Positions 34,125 to 41,906 of a stretch of DNA of 64,000 bases are shown here, piece by piece (positions within the stretch are counted from its first letter, which is position 1; every line of letters begins with the position of its first letter). A program made the position numbers and the translations under genes. The notes below the pieces were generated by a model. It saw nothing but the letters and a program-made list of their open reading frames with translations, searched no databases and had not been told where the DNA came from. This DNA is from Streptomyces sp. TP-A0356 (lineage in GTDB: Bacteria > Actinomycetota > Actinomycetes > Streptomycetales > Streptomycetaceae). The stretch is taken from NCBI RefSeq assembly GCF_001417775.1, contig NZ_BBZJ01000034.1, positions 1 to 64,000 of the forward strand, in the 5' to 3' direction.

Positions 34125-35600
34125 CTATGCCACCACCCCGTCCACTTGCAGGGTCTGCACCGCCCCCGCCGCGAACGGCACACTCACCGTCTTCCCGCTC
34201 AGGTAGGTGTCCCTGTGCGTCGTGTACAGGTCACCGCCACCGCCCGTCACCGTGTTCCAGCGGGGGACCACACCGCCCGCGCCGCCCGTCACGGTCGTGA
34301 AGCGGGAGAGGTCGAAGGTCAGGGTCTGGGCGGACGACGACTTGTTCGCCGCCACGATCACCAGGCGCTTGGCCGACTTGTCCAGGGCCGCCACCGCGTA
34401 GTCGACGCCCGTGTCGATGATCGTCATCCCCGGGCGGATGTGGCGGCTGAACTGCGCCATCACGTAGTACTTCGTCTGTACCGCGCCGGGCTGCAGGGTG
34501 CTCGCGTCGTACGCGATCATCGCCCAGCTCGCGGTCGGGTCCATCACCTGCCAGTAGACCCATGCCGTGGGGTGCAGCCAGCGGAAGTCGAGGAGCAGGT
34601 TGCTCGCCAGCGTCAGCCCGGTGGCGTCGCCGTCGCCCGTCTCCGAGTTCCACAGGGCCTTGCCGGCCGTCTTCACCACGTCGGTGTACAGCAGGTCCCT
34701 GCGGCCGCCCGAGCCCTGGTAGCCGTGGACGTTGACCCGGTCGACGTAGGACTTCGTGGTCGAGCTGAAGGAACCCCATGTCGTTCGGGCCAGGTCGTAG
34801 CTCGTCTCGTCCGACGCCGAGATCTTGGTGCCCGTCAGTCCGCGCTTGTCCAATTCGCTGCGCAGGTAGGGCAGTACGGCCGACTGCACGGAGGCGTCCA
34901 TATGGCAGCCCTCCTGGGTGCCGGTCGCCTTCCACCAGTTGGACGACGGCTCGTTGAAGGCCTCGACCGTCGAGAAGTTCACGCCCCAGTTGTTCCTGGC
35001 GTGCAGGGCCACCGCCGCCAGGTGGGAGGCGTGCTGGCGGTAGTTCCAGGACTGGAGGTTGTTGCCGCCGTCGGCGGCGCCGGACGGGTTGTGGTTCAGG
35101 CACATCCACCACATCGGGGAATTGGCGAACAGCTCACTGATCGCGCCCCGCTGGGCCGCCTTGACGAGCATCGCGCGCTGTGTCGCGTCGGCCGACCACT
35201 TCCACGCCGAGGACGTGGGGTCCTCGTTGTTCCAGTCCTGCCAGTAGCCCTCGATCTGCTTGAAGGAGGGGATGTTGGCGGAGGCGACCATGCTTTCGCC
35301 GTTGACGCTGTTCCAACTGCACGCGCCGAGGTTGTACCGGGCGATGTTCAGGCCGAGACCGGGCAGCGTCCTTCCGCTGTACGTCACCGACTTGGTGGTG
35401 AAGAAGATGTCGGCGAAGTCGTCGCGGGCGCCGAAGACGTTGGCCCACCAGGCGAGGGAGGTGCCCCAGCCCTCCCAAGTGCCGCAGATGCCGGACGGGT
35501 TGACGGCGATGGTGGCGTCGGCCCGTGCGGTGCCGGTCGCCAGTGCGCTGCCGAGGAACGAGCCGCCCGCGGCGGCCAGCAGGGTTCTGCGTCGGATCAT
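34125..35600 (-). CDS. Secreted GH30-type endo-beta-1,6-galactanase-like glycosidase
   Basis: The 491-residue enzyme starts with MIRRRTLLAAAGGSFLGSAL, a Tat-like signal cleaved near ARADA. The mature protein begins GICGTWEGWGTSLAWWANVF, the GH30 entry motif, and contains FSTVEAFNEPSSNWW (acid/base Glu) and KALWNSETGDGD (nucleophile Glu), then HPTAWVYWQVMDPTASW. The C-terminal beta region (LVIVAANKSSSAQTLTFDLS) is the usual GH30 side domain. The match is closest to the galactan endo-1,6-beta-galactosidase subgroup, attacking type II arabinogalactan side chains. It is a single gene with direct repeats upstream. Confidence 0.9.
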   Translation of the reverse strand: MIRRRTLLAAAGGSFLGSALATGTARADATIAVNPSGICGTWEGWGTSLAWWANVFGARDDFADIFFTTKSVTYSGRTLPGLGLNIARYNLGACSWNSVNGESMVASANIPSFKQIEGYWQDWNNEDPTSSAWKWSADATQRAMLVKAAQRGAISELFANSPMWWMCLNHNPSGAADGGNNLQSWNYRQHASHLAAVALHARNNWGVNFSTVEAFNEPSSNWWKATGTQEGCHMDASVQSAVLPYLRSELDKRGLTGTKISASDETSYDLARTTWGSFSSTTKSYVDRVNVHGYQGSGGRRDLLYTDVVKTAGKALWNSETGDGDATGLTLASNLLLDFRWLHPTAWVYWQVMDPTASWAMIAYDASTLQPGAVQTKYYVMAQFSRHIRPGMTIIDTGVDYAVAALDKSAKRLVIVAANKSSSAQTLTFDLSRFTTVTGGAGGVVPRWNTVTGGGGDLYTTHRDTYLSGKTVSVPFAAGAVQTLQVDGVVA

Positions 35601-35672
35601 GGCTTCTCCGCCTCGTCGTACCGCTCGAACGCGGGGTCGTCCGCCCGGCGTCGACCGGTCTCGTTGGTGCCG

Positions 35673-35702
35673 TCACGAAGGATCTGACCATCACGAAGGA
35701 TC
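35673..35702. promoter_or_regulatory. 12-bp direct repeat upstream of the GH30 gene
   Basis: TCACGAAGGATC occurs at 35673-35684 and 35691-35702, 18 bases apart (nearly two helical turns), about 75-100 bases upstream of the reverse-strand GH30 start. The spacing suits a regulator binding one DNA face. A GGGCTGGTGACTTG repeat follows at about 35808-35840 near the sortase gene. Confidence 0.45.
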
Positions 35703-35889
35703 GGGTGTGGCGCACGGGGTTGTCGAGGGTTGTGACAGCCCTTTCCAAAACCGCTGTAGGAAGCGGGCGGAAGGGGCCGGTGAAGGGCGGGCGAAGGGTG
35801 GCGCAGAGGGCTGGTGACTTGGCAGGGGGCTGGTGACTTGACGGGGCACCCCCTATCGTGCGGGCGGCCCCGGCTGAGGAGGCGTGCGC

Positions 35890-36681
35890 ATGCGGGCTTC
35901 CGTGATCCTGCACAGCACCCGACGGCGCCGGGCCCGCGTCAGGCGTGTTCTGTGGTCCGGGGGTGAACTGCTCGTCACCGTCGGGGTCGTGGTCATGTTG
36001 CTCGTCGTGCACCAGCTGTGGTGGACCAACCGGGAGGCCCGGCAGGGCGCCGAGCGGCAGGTGCGGGCGTTGGAGCGGGAATGGGGCGGGCGCACGGGAT
36101 CGGCGGCGGGCGGGGCCACGGGATCGGCGGTGGGCGGGGCCATGAGGGCGCCGGGTGACGGCGGGCCCCTGAAGGGCTCCCCGCGGCGGCAGGGGCAGGC
36201 CCTCGTCATCGGCCCCGTCCGCCCCGCTCCCTCCCAGGCCTACGCCGTCCTCACCATCCCCCGCCTCTCCCTCCGCGTCCCCATCGCCGAGGGCATCGGC
36301 AAGGCGGACGTGCTCGACAAGGGGTACGCCGGGCACTACCCGGGCACCGCGCAGGCCGGGCAGGCGGGCAACTTCGCGCTGGCCGCGCATCGCAACACCC
36401 ATGGGGAGCCGTTCCGGTACCTCGACCGCCTCCGTCACGGGGATGCCGTCACCGTGGAGACCGGGGCCGCCACGTACACGTACGTCGTCGACCAGGTGCT
36501 CCCGGAGACCTCCGCGGGGGACGGGGGCGTACTGCGTGCGGTGCCGCGCAGCACCGTCGAGCCGTCGTACGGGTACGACCGTCGTGGGTACTACCTCACC
36601 CTCACCACCTGCACCCCCGAGTTCACCTCCCGCTACCGGCTGGTCGTGTGGGGCGTGCTGGCCTCCGCCCGGCCCCGGTGA
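35890..36681 (+). CDS. Class E sortase
   Basis: The 263-residue enzyme starts at ATG 35890, seven bases after GAGGAGG. It has a basic N-terminus, one membrane anchor (LLVTVGVVVMLLVVHQLWW), a Gly/Ala-rich stalk with two GRTGSAAGG-like repeats and a catalytic domain from about residue 100. Catalytic residues are visible as His in NFALAAHRNTHGEP, Cys in YLTLTTCTPEFTSRYRLVVW and the Arg that follows. Class E sortases recognise LAXTG signals and attach proteins to the cell wall. A protein ending in LADTG is encoded at 44459 in this window and is a likely substrate. Confidence 0.93.
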   Translation: MRASVILHSTRRRRARVRRVLWSGGELLVTVGVVVMLLVVHQLWWTNREARQGAERQVRALEREWGGRTGSAAGGATGSAVGGAMRAPGDGGPLKGSPRRQGQALVIGPVRPAPSQAYAVLTIPRLSLRVPIAEGIGKADVLDKGYAGHYPGTAQAGQAGNFALAAHRNTHGEPFRYLDRLRHGDAVTVETGAATYTYVVDQVLPETSAGDGGVLRAVPRSTVEPSYGYDRRGYYLTLTTCTPEFTSRYRLVVWGVLASARPR

Positions 36682-36683
36682 CC

Positions 36684-38066
36684 TCAGGCGCGTTCCCGCA
36701 GGAGCAGCACGCCCGCGGCTCCCACCAGGGCCAGGCCCGCCGAGACGGCCGCGGCGATGTCCGCCCCGTGGGCGGGTGCGCCGCCCGTCGTCACCAGCGT
36801 GATCGTCAGGGCCACACCCGCGCACGAGCCGATGTAGCGGAACGTCTGCTGGGCGCCCGAGCCCATCGCGGCCCGTTCCATGGGCACCGACTCCACGGCG
36901 ACCAGCGGCAACGCGGCGTTGAGCAGGCCGCTGCCCACGCCGCCGATCACCAGGCCCGGCAGCAGTCTGGCCCAGGAGCCCGAGCCGACGGCGCCCAGCA
37001 TCGTGAGGACGCCCACGGCGTGGAGCGCGAATCCGAGGGCCAGTTGGTGGCGCGATGAGACGCGGCCCGCCAGCCGCTTCGCCTGCAGTGCGACCGCGAA
37101 GGACAGCCCGGACCAGAGCAGGAACAGCCACGCCGTGTTCATCGGCGTGAGGCCGAGCGTCCGCTGGAGCAGCGTCGGAAGGAAGCTGAACAGGCCGATC
37201 ACCGCCAGACCCGTGAACAGCCCGCTCACGGCCGAGCCGAGGAAGCGTGGGCGGCGCAGCAGGGCGAGGTCGATCATCGGGGTGCGGGCGCGGTGTTCGA
37301 TCACGGCGAAGACCAGGACCAGGAGCACGGCCGCCGCGAACAGCAGGACCACCGGCGGGCGCAGCCAGCCGTCGCGGCCCAGCGTCAGCGCGGCCACCAG
37401 GGAGACGAGGGCGAGGCTGAAGACGGCCGCACCCGCGAGGTCCGGCCGGCCGCCCCGGGGTGCGCGGGACTCCGTCAGGGTGCGTGCGGACAGGGCGGCG
37501 ACGATCAGGGCCGCGGCGCCCAGGACCCCGTACGCCACCCGCCAGGTGGGCATCGCCCCGGCGACCAGCGGGCCGACCGCGATGCCTCCGCTGACGAAGG
37601 CGCCCCACACGCCGGTCGCGTGCAGCCGGCCCCGTGGTGTCGGGAAGGCGTGCACCAGCAGGCCGAGGCTGCTGGCGAGGATCGCCGCGCTCGCCGCGCC
37701 CTGGGCGACGCGGGCCAGCGTGAACAGCCAGGTGGAGGTCGCGAAGGCGCCGAGTGCGGTGGTGAGGCCCAGTGCCACCGTGCCCGCGACGAAGATCCGG
37801 CGGCGGCCGTAGTCGTCGGCGAGGCTGCCGGCCACCAGGAGCAGCGCGGCCAGGCCCAGCGGGGTGCCGTTGAGGAGCCAGGCCTGCGCGGAGACCGAGG
37901 TGTGCAGGGCGGCGGCGGTGCCGGGGAGCGTGACCATCGGCGCGGTGTACGTCATCAGCGCGACGGCGGTGGCGGCGCTGGTCAGGGCGAGGGTGGGGGA
38001 CGCACGGGGGATCTTCCGGGTCGCCGGGGCGGCGACGGTTTCCACGGTGCGTTCGAGCTGGGACAT
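36684..38066 (-). CDS. MFS drug/metabolite exporter controlled by a divergent HxlR regulator
   Basis: The 460-residue transporter starts at 38066 (MSQLERTVETVAAPATRKIP). It has twelve predicted membrane helices, the loop motif AGSLADDYGRRRIFVAG (GxLaDrxGrkxxl) and an antiporter motif-C-like segment GGIAVGPLVAGAMP, which together point to an exporter of the AraJ/DHA1 type. It ends 2 bases beyond the convergent sortase gene. The 211-base divergent region shared with the HxlR gene holds three near-identical operators, so expression should be repressor controlled. The substrate is unknown. Confidence 0.92.
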   Translation of the reverse strand: MSQLERTVETVAAPATRKIPRASPTLALTSAATAVALMTYTAPMVTLPGTAAALHTSVSAQAWLLNGTPLGLAALLLVAGSLADDYGRRRIFVAGTVALGLTTALGAFATSTWLFTLARVAQGAASAAILASSLGLLVHAFPTPRGRLHATGVWGAFVSGGIAVGPLVAGAMPTWRVAYGVLGAAALIVAALSARTLTESRAPRGGRPDLAGAAVFSLALVSLVAALTLGRDGWLRPPVVLLFAAAVLLVLVFAVIEHRARTPMIDLALLRRPRFLGSAVSGLFTGLAVIGLFSFLPTLLQRTLGLTPMNTAWLFLLWSGLSFAVALQAKRLAGRVSSRHQLALGFALHAVGVLTMLGAVGSGSWARLLPGLVIGGVGSGLLNAALPLVAVESVPMERAAMGSGAQQTFRYIGSCAGVALTITLVTTGGAPAHGADIAAAVSAGLALVGAAGVLLLRERA

Positions 38067-38150
38067 GGCCTGCCCTTCCGGGGCGGGTCGGTTCAGGGGG
38101 CGGACCGACCGATGGGTGGCGGATGGCGGGGGGTGGCGGGAACCGCTCCA

Positions 38151-38246
38151 GGTTCGGTCATTGAACCTGTCTCCTCCGTGTGACCGTAGCAGGCTTGGTT
38201 CGTTCACTGAACCAAGATTGGGGAAAGTCGGTTCGGTCACTGAATC
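38151..38246. promoter_or_regulatory. Three tandem palindromic operators between the MFS and HxlR genes
   Basis: GGTTCGGTCATTGAACC (38151-38167), TTGGTTCGTTCACTGAACCA (from 38195, core 38197-38213) and GGTTCGGTCACTGAATC (38230-38246) share the form GGTTC-N7-GAACC. Their centres are about 46 and 33 bases apart. They fill the divergent promoter region and are the probable sites of the HxlR protein. Confidence 0.8.
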
Positions 38247-38277
38247 AAAACGTGGGGATGTCGCTACAGTGGGGCTC

Positions 38278-38811
38278 ATGGCTCTGGGCAAGGACTACGC
38301 GACGCAGGAGTGCTCGATCGCCCGCGCGCTGGAGGTCGTGGGCGAGCGCTGGACGCTGCTCGTCGTGCGCGACGCGTTGTACGGCGTACGGCGCTACAAC
38401 GACTTCCTGGTGCACCTCGGCATTCCGCGCGCCGTCCTCGCGGCCCGCCTCCAGACCCTCACCACCGAGGGGATCCTGGAGAAGCGCCGCTACCAGGAGT
38501 CGCCGCCGCGGGACGAGTACGTCCTCACCGACCGCGGTGTCGCCCTGTGGCCCGCCCTCCGGGCGCTCGGGCTGTGGGGCCGCGAGCACTTCAGCGAGAC
38601 GCAGCTGCGGGCCTTCCGGCACGCGACCTGCGGCACGGAACAGGAGCTCGGGCCGTATGGCGAATGCCCCGGCTGTGGAACCGTCGTCCCCGTCGCGGAC
38701 GTCGAAATGATTCCGGGGCCCGGACTCGATCCGGACCCGGCCGACCCGATCAGCCGGGCGCTGCTCAGGCCGAAGAGGCTGCTGCGGCCGATCGAGACGG
38801 ATCCTGTATAA
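38278..38811 (+). CDS. HxlR-family transcriptional regulator with a C-terminal zinc-ribbon-like motif
   Basis: The 177-residue regulator begins at 38278. Its winged helix has the HxlR signature CSIARALEVVGERWTLLVVR and DFLVHLGIPRAVLAARLQTL with TTEGILEKRRYQ. After about residue 110 there is an extension with CGTEQELGPYGECPGCGTVV, where two Cys pairs could bind a metal. HxlR proteins sense aldehydes, quinones or disulfide stress; here the Cys-rich tail may be structural. It is divergent from the MFS exporter, and three palindromes lie between the genes. Confidence 0.93.
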   Translation: MALGKDYATQECSIARALEVVGERWTLLVVRDALYGVRRYNDFLVHLGIPRAVLAARLQTLTTEGILEKRRYQESPPRDEYVLTDRGVALWPALRALGLWGREHFSETQLRAFRHATCGTEQELGPYGECPGCGTVVPVADVEMIPGPGLDPDPADPISRALLRPKRLLRPIETDPV

Positions 38812-38890
38812 CCGATGCAGGACGACCGGTCCTGTGTCCGCTGGGCAACCACGGGGACGGACAAGGCAGTTGTGGAGGGGAGGGCAGTCG

Positions 38891-39202
38891 ATGATCCGGA
38901 GCCGGGCGAGTCTGCGGCCCGCCGCCGTGTTGCTGCTCCTGCTTCTTGAGGTCGCCGTCCTCGACGCCGGCAGCCTGCCCGCCGCCGTCGCCTTCGCCGC
39001 GACCGCCGCGGCCGGCACCGCCCTCGCCGTCTGCGCGCTGATCGCCGCGCGCAGTGTGCCCGTCGTGCCGCCGACCCGGGTGCGCACGGCCATCCGTGAC
39101 CGCGAGCACCGCACCGCGTTCCTGCCGCAACGGGACCCCGACGCCCCTGGCCGCAGGCGACCGCGTGCACCGGGGCGTGCCCTTCCGGCGACCGCCGCGT
39201 AG
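38891..39202 (+). CDS. DUF6412 membrane protein
   Basis: The 103-residue protein starts at 38891 after GGAGGGGAGGG. Two hydrophobic helices (LRPAAVLLLLLLEVAVLDAG and AVAFAATAAAGTALAVCALI) are followed by a basic, Pro/Arg-rich tail (DREHRTAFLPQRDPDAPGRR). Short proteins of this kind precede a YidC/Oxa1-like gene in many Streptomyces, as here, so the pair is probably a functional unit even though a 334-base repeat-bearing gap separates them. The function is unknown. Confidence 0.82.
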   Translation: MIRSRASLRPAAVLLLLLLEVAVLDAGSLPAAVAFAATAAAGTALAVCALIAARSVPVVPPTRVRTAIRDREHRTAFLPQRDPDAPGRRRPRAPGRALPATAA

Positions 39203-39270
39203 GTCACGTCTCCTTCGTACGCCGCGTACGTCTGCCCGCCGTAGCTCCTCCTACGGCGCCTCGTCGCACG

Positions 39271-39460
39271 TTCGCGTACGGCAGCCCGCCGTACAGCCGA
39301 GTGCCTCGTACGTACCCGTCGTACATCGGCGCACCTCGTATGTACTCGCCGTGCATCGGCGTACCTCGTATGTACTCGCCGTGCATCGGCGCACCTCGTA
39401 CGTACCCGTCGTACATCGGCGCACCTCGTACGTACCGCCCGTACATCCGTGTGCGTCGTA
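39271..39460. repeat. 30-bp tandem repeat array between the DUF6412 and YidC-like genes
   Basis: Five consecutive 30-bp units run exactly from 39301 to 39450, each beginning G(C/T)(G/A)CCTCGTA(C/T)GTAC and ending CATCGGC-like. A diverged unit sits at 39271-39300 and a partial one follows. There are no unique spacers, so it is not a CRISPR array. Period 30 keeps every frame open, which creates misleading ORFs in several frames. It occupies most of the gap 39203-39536, where I see no real gene. Confidence 0.92.
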
Positions 39461-39536
39461 CGTCCGTGACCCCGCGTGGGTCGTCATGCCGACACCTTCC
39501 CGACCCCGGCACGACGAGACCCCGGAGGGCTCATCC

Positions 39537-40286
39537 ATGTCCGCATCCATGTCCGCAGCTATGTCCGCATTCATGTCCGTGTTCGCCGGTCTGGTCGAGC
39601 GGCTGGCCGACCTGCTCCAGCCGCTCTTCCACGCCTCCGCGGCGGCCGCCGCGATCGTCCTGTTCACCGCGCTGGTACGACTCCTGGTCCACCCCCTGTC
39701 CCGGGCCGCGGCGCGTGGGCAGCAGGCGCGTGCCCGGCTGCAGCCGAAGATCGCCGAGCTGCGCAAGAAGCATGCGAAGGACCCGGAGAAGCTCCGGAAG
39801 GCGGTCCTCGAACTGCATGCCGAGGAACGGGTCTCGCCGCTCTCCGGCTGTCTGCCCAGCCTGCTTCAGGCGCCCGCCTTCTTCCTCCTCTACCACCTGT
39901 TCTCCAGCACGACGATCGGCGGCCGGAGCAACGGTCTGCTCAGCCATACGCTGTTCGCCGCCCCGCTCGGGGGCCGATGGGCCGACGCGCTCGGCGGCGA
40001 TGGTGGCCTCCTCGGGCCGGCCGGGCTCGTCTACCTCGGGCTGTTCACGCTCGTCACGGCCGTCGCCGCCTTCAACTACCGGCGTACGAAGCGAATGATG
40101 GCCGACACCCCGGTTCCGGTCGGTGACGGCGAGCAGCCGCCCGGGCTCGGCGCGGTCACCAAGGCCATGCCGTTCCTGTCCTTCTTCACCCTGGTCAGCG
40201 TGGCGGTGGTGCCACTGGCCGCCGCGCTGTACGTGGTGACCAGTACGACGTGGAGCGCGGTCGAGCGGGCTGCGCTGTACCGCTGA
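39537..40286 (+). CDS. YidC/Oxa1-family membrane protein insertase
   Basis: The 249-residue protein starts at 39537 after CGGAGGG and opens with an unusual MSASMSAAMSAFMSVF run generated by ATGTCCGCA repeats. The insertase core follows: a first helix AAAAIVLFTALVRLLVHPL, the charged hairpin RGQQARARLQPKIAELRKKH, EERVSPLSGCLPSLLQAPAF, and later helices GLVYLGLFTLVTAVAAFNYR and FLSFFTLVSVAVVPLAAALY. It is a second, shorter Oxa1-like paralogue rather than the housekeeping YidC, which lies near rpmH in Streptomyces. Any of the first four Met could be the start. Confidence 0.9.
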   Translation: MSASMSAAMSAFMSVFAGLVERLADLLQPLFHASAAAAAIVLFTALVRLLVHPLSRAAARGQQARARLQPKIAELRKKHAKDPEKLRKAVLELHAEERVSPLSGCLPSLLQAPAFFLLYHLFSSTTIGGRSNGLLSHTLFAAPLGGRWADALGGDGGLLGPAGLVYLGLFTLVTAVAAFNYRRTKRMMADTPVPVGDGEQPPGLGAVTKAMPFLSFFTLVSVAVVPLAAALYVVTSTTWSAVERAALYR

Positions 40287-40441
40287 GCGCGGGGCCGCGG
40301 TGCGGTCCAGTCCGTGAACGGGGTATTGCGGACTGGACCTGGACCTTGGAGGATCGACCAGTCCTCCGATGGCTGCGCCCTCGGCCGCACTCGGGCCGCA
40401 CCCATCGGCCGGGCTGCCCGCGATCGAGGGAGACTGTGATC

Positions 40442-41299
40442 ATGAAGCTGCTGCGAGTCGGTACGGCGGGGGCGGAGCGGCCCGCGCTGCTCGACACCGA
40501 GGGGACCCTGCGGGACCTGTCGGGTCTCGTCCCGGACATCGACGGGCCGCTGCTCGCCGACGACGCGGCGCTCGGCCGCATCCGTGCCGCCGCCGGCTCG
40601 GGAGAGCTGCCGGAGCTGGACGCCACGGGGCTGCGCGTCGGACCGCCGCTCGCCCGGATCGGCAAGGTCGTCTGCATCGGCCTGAACTACCACGACCACG
40701 CCCGCGAGACCGGCGCCGAACCGCCCGCCGAGCCGGTGATCTTCTTCAAGGCGGCCGACACGGTGGTGGGGCCCAACGACACCGTGCTGGTGCCGCGCGG
40801 GTCCACCAAGACCGACTGGGAGGTCGAGCTGGCGGTCGTCATCGGCCGTACGGCCCGCTATCTGGAGTCGCGCGAGGAGGCGCTCGCGCACGTCGCCGGG
40901 TACGCGGTCGCGCACGACGTCTCCGAGCGCGAGTTCCAGATCGAGCGGGGCGGGACCTGGGACAAGGGCAAGAACTGCGAGACGTTCAATCCGCTCGGGC
41001 CGTGGCTGGTGACGGCGGACGAGGTGCCGGATCCGCAGAACCTCGCGCTGAAGCTGTGGGTCAACGGGGAGCTGAAGCAGGACGGGACGACCGCCGAGCA
41101 GATCTTCCCGGTGGCCGAAGTGGTGCGTTACGTCAGCCAGTTCATGACCCTGTACCCGGGAGACGTCATCAACACCGGTACGCCCGCGGGCGTCGCGCTG
41201 GGGCGGCCCGAACCGAAGCCGTTCCTCCGGGCCGGGGACGTGGTGGAGCTGGAGATCGAGGGGCTGGGGCGGCAGCGGCAGGAGCTGAAGGACGCGTAG
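40442..41299 (+). CDS. Fumarylacetoacetate hydrolase family enzyme
   Basis: The 285-residue enzyme starts at 40442 (MKLLRVGTAGAERPALLDTE). The FAH domain (about 70-285) contains VVCIGLNYHDHARETGAEPP, PVIFFKAADTVVGPNDTVLV, the metal-binding TDWEVELAVVIGR (E-x-E pattern), GYAVAHDVSEREFQ, GKNCETFNPLGPWLV and DVINTGTPAGVALGRPEP. Family members hydrolyse or decarboxylate 2,4-diketo or 3-deoxy-2-oxo acids in the cytoplasm. The exact substrate is open. The convergent UPF0303-oxidoreductase pair next door is sugar-related, which hints at sugar-acid catabolism. Confidence 0.93.
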   Translation: MKLLRVGTAGAERPALLDTEGTLRDLSGLVPDIDGPLLADDAALGRIRAAAGSGELPELDATGLRVGPPLARIGKVVCIGLNYHDHARETGAEPPAEPVIFFKAADTVVGPNDTVLVPRGSTKTDWEVELAVVIGRTARYLESREEALAHVAGYAVAHDVSEREFQIERGGTWDKGKNCETFNPLGPWLVTADEVPDPQNLALKLWVNGELKQDGTTAEQIFPVAEVVRYVSQFMTLYPGDVINTGTPAGVALGRPEPKPFLRAGDVVELEIEGLGRQRQELKDA

Positions 41300-41345
41300 G
41301 CGCTGCGCTGGGGGAGCCGGGGAACTGCGGGGAACTGCGGGTGAG

Positions 41346-41407
41346 CCGGGGAACTGCGGGTGGTTCGCCACCACGGGGCGTCAATGGTCGCTCGCGCAGT
41401 TCCCCGG
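41346..41407. terminator. Terminator between convergent genes with duplicated stem arm
   Basis: CCGGGGAACTGCG (41346-41358) pairs with CGCAGTTCCCCGG (41395-41407). The left arm is present in extra copies at about 41317 and 41330, so several alternative hairpins can form. This GGGGAACTGCG/CGCAGTTCCCC type is common in Streptomyces. Confidence 0.75.
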
Positions 41408-41414
41408 GCCCCTT

Positions 41415-41906
41415 TCACGGGCGTACCCGCTCCTCGCCCCCCTCGGCCCGGAACCTCTCCAGCGCCTCCACCACCAGCGCGTGGTCCTCCACCTGGGGCA
41501 GGCCGGAGACCACCACGGTGCCGATGACGCCGGCGCCCTCGACCGTGATCGGGAACGCGCCCCCGTGGGCCGCGTACACATCGGGGTCGAGGCGGGAGGA
41601 CTCCTCGAAGGTCGTGCCCTTGGCGCGGAAGCGGGAGCCGACCAGCAGGGAGGAGCAGCCGTAGCGTTCGACGACGCGGCGCTTGCGGTCGATCCAGGCG
41701 TCGTTGTCCGGCGTGGAGCCGGGCAACGCCGCGTGGAAGAGCTGCTGGCCGCCGCGGCGGATGTCGATCGCGACGGGGGCCTGCCGGGCCCGCGCCAGCT
41801 CCACCAGCAGCGTGCCCAGGGCCCACGCGTCGTCGTAGGTGAAGTGGGGGAGCGTCAGACGGCGCTCCTGGGCTTCGAGTTCCGCGATCTCCGGTGCCGT
41901 GGTCAC
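41415..41906 (-). CDS. UPF0303/HbpS-like (GlcG family) protein
   Basis: The 163-residue protein starts at a GTG (41906) that overlaps the TGA of the preceding oxidoreductase by 4 bases, a sign of translational coupling. It matches the UPF0303/GlcG-HbpS family: ARQAPVAIDIRRGGQQLFHA, DAWIDRKRRVVERYGCSSLL, and GGAFPITVEGAGVIGTVVVS followed by GLPQVEDHALVVEAL. Relatives bind haem or corrinoids or have no known activity. There is no signal peptide, so it is cytoplasmic here. Its pairing with a Gfo/Idh/MocA oxidoreductase suggests a shared catabolic step. Confidence 0.9.
   Translation of the reverse strand: MTTAPEIAELEAQERRLTLPHFTYDDAWALGTLLVELARARQAPVAIDIRRGGQQLFHAALPGSTPDNDAWIDRKRRVVERYGCSSLLVGSRFRAKGTTFEESSRLDPDVYAAHGGAFPITVEGAGVIGTVVVSGLPQVEDHALVVEALERFRAEGGEERVRP

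Noticed and set aside
35134..37608. 824-residue reverse ORF spanning the GH30, sortase and MFS region.
   Set aside because: Composition is that of an off-frame reading, and it crosses three well-supported genes.
39301..39450. Array of 30-bp repeats resembling CRISPR.
   Set aside because: The units abut directly with no spacers, and no cas genes are in the window.
39204..39512. Reverse-strand ORF encoding a MYDGYVRGAPMHGEYIRG-type repeat protein.
   Set aside because: It is produced entirely by the 30-bp DNA repeat, has comparable open frames in other phases and lacks a ribosome site or domain.
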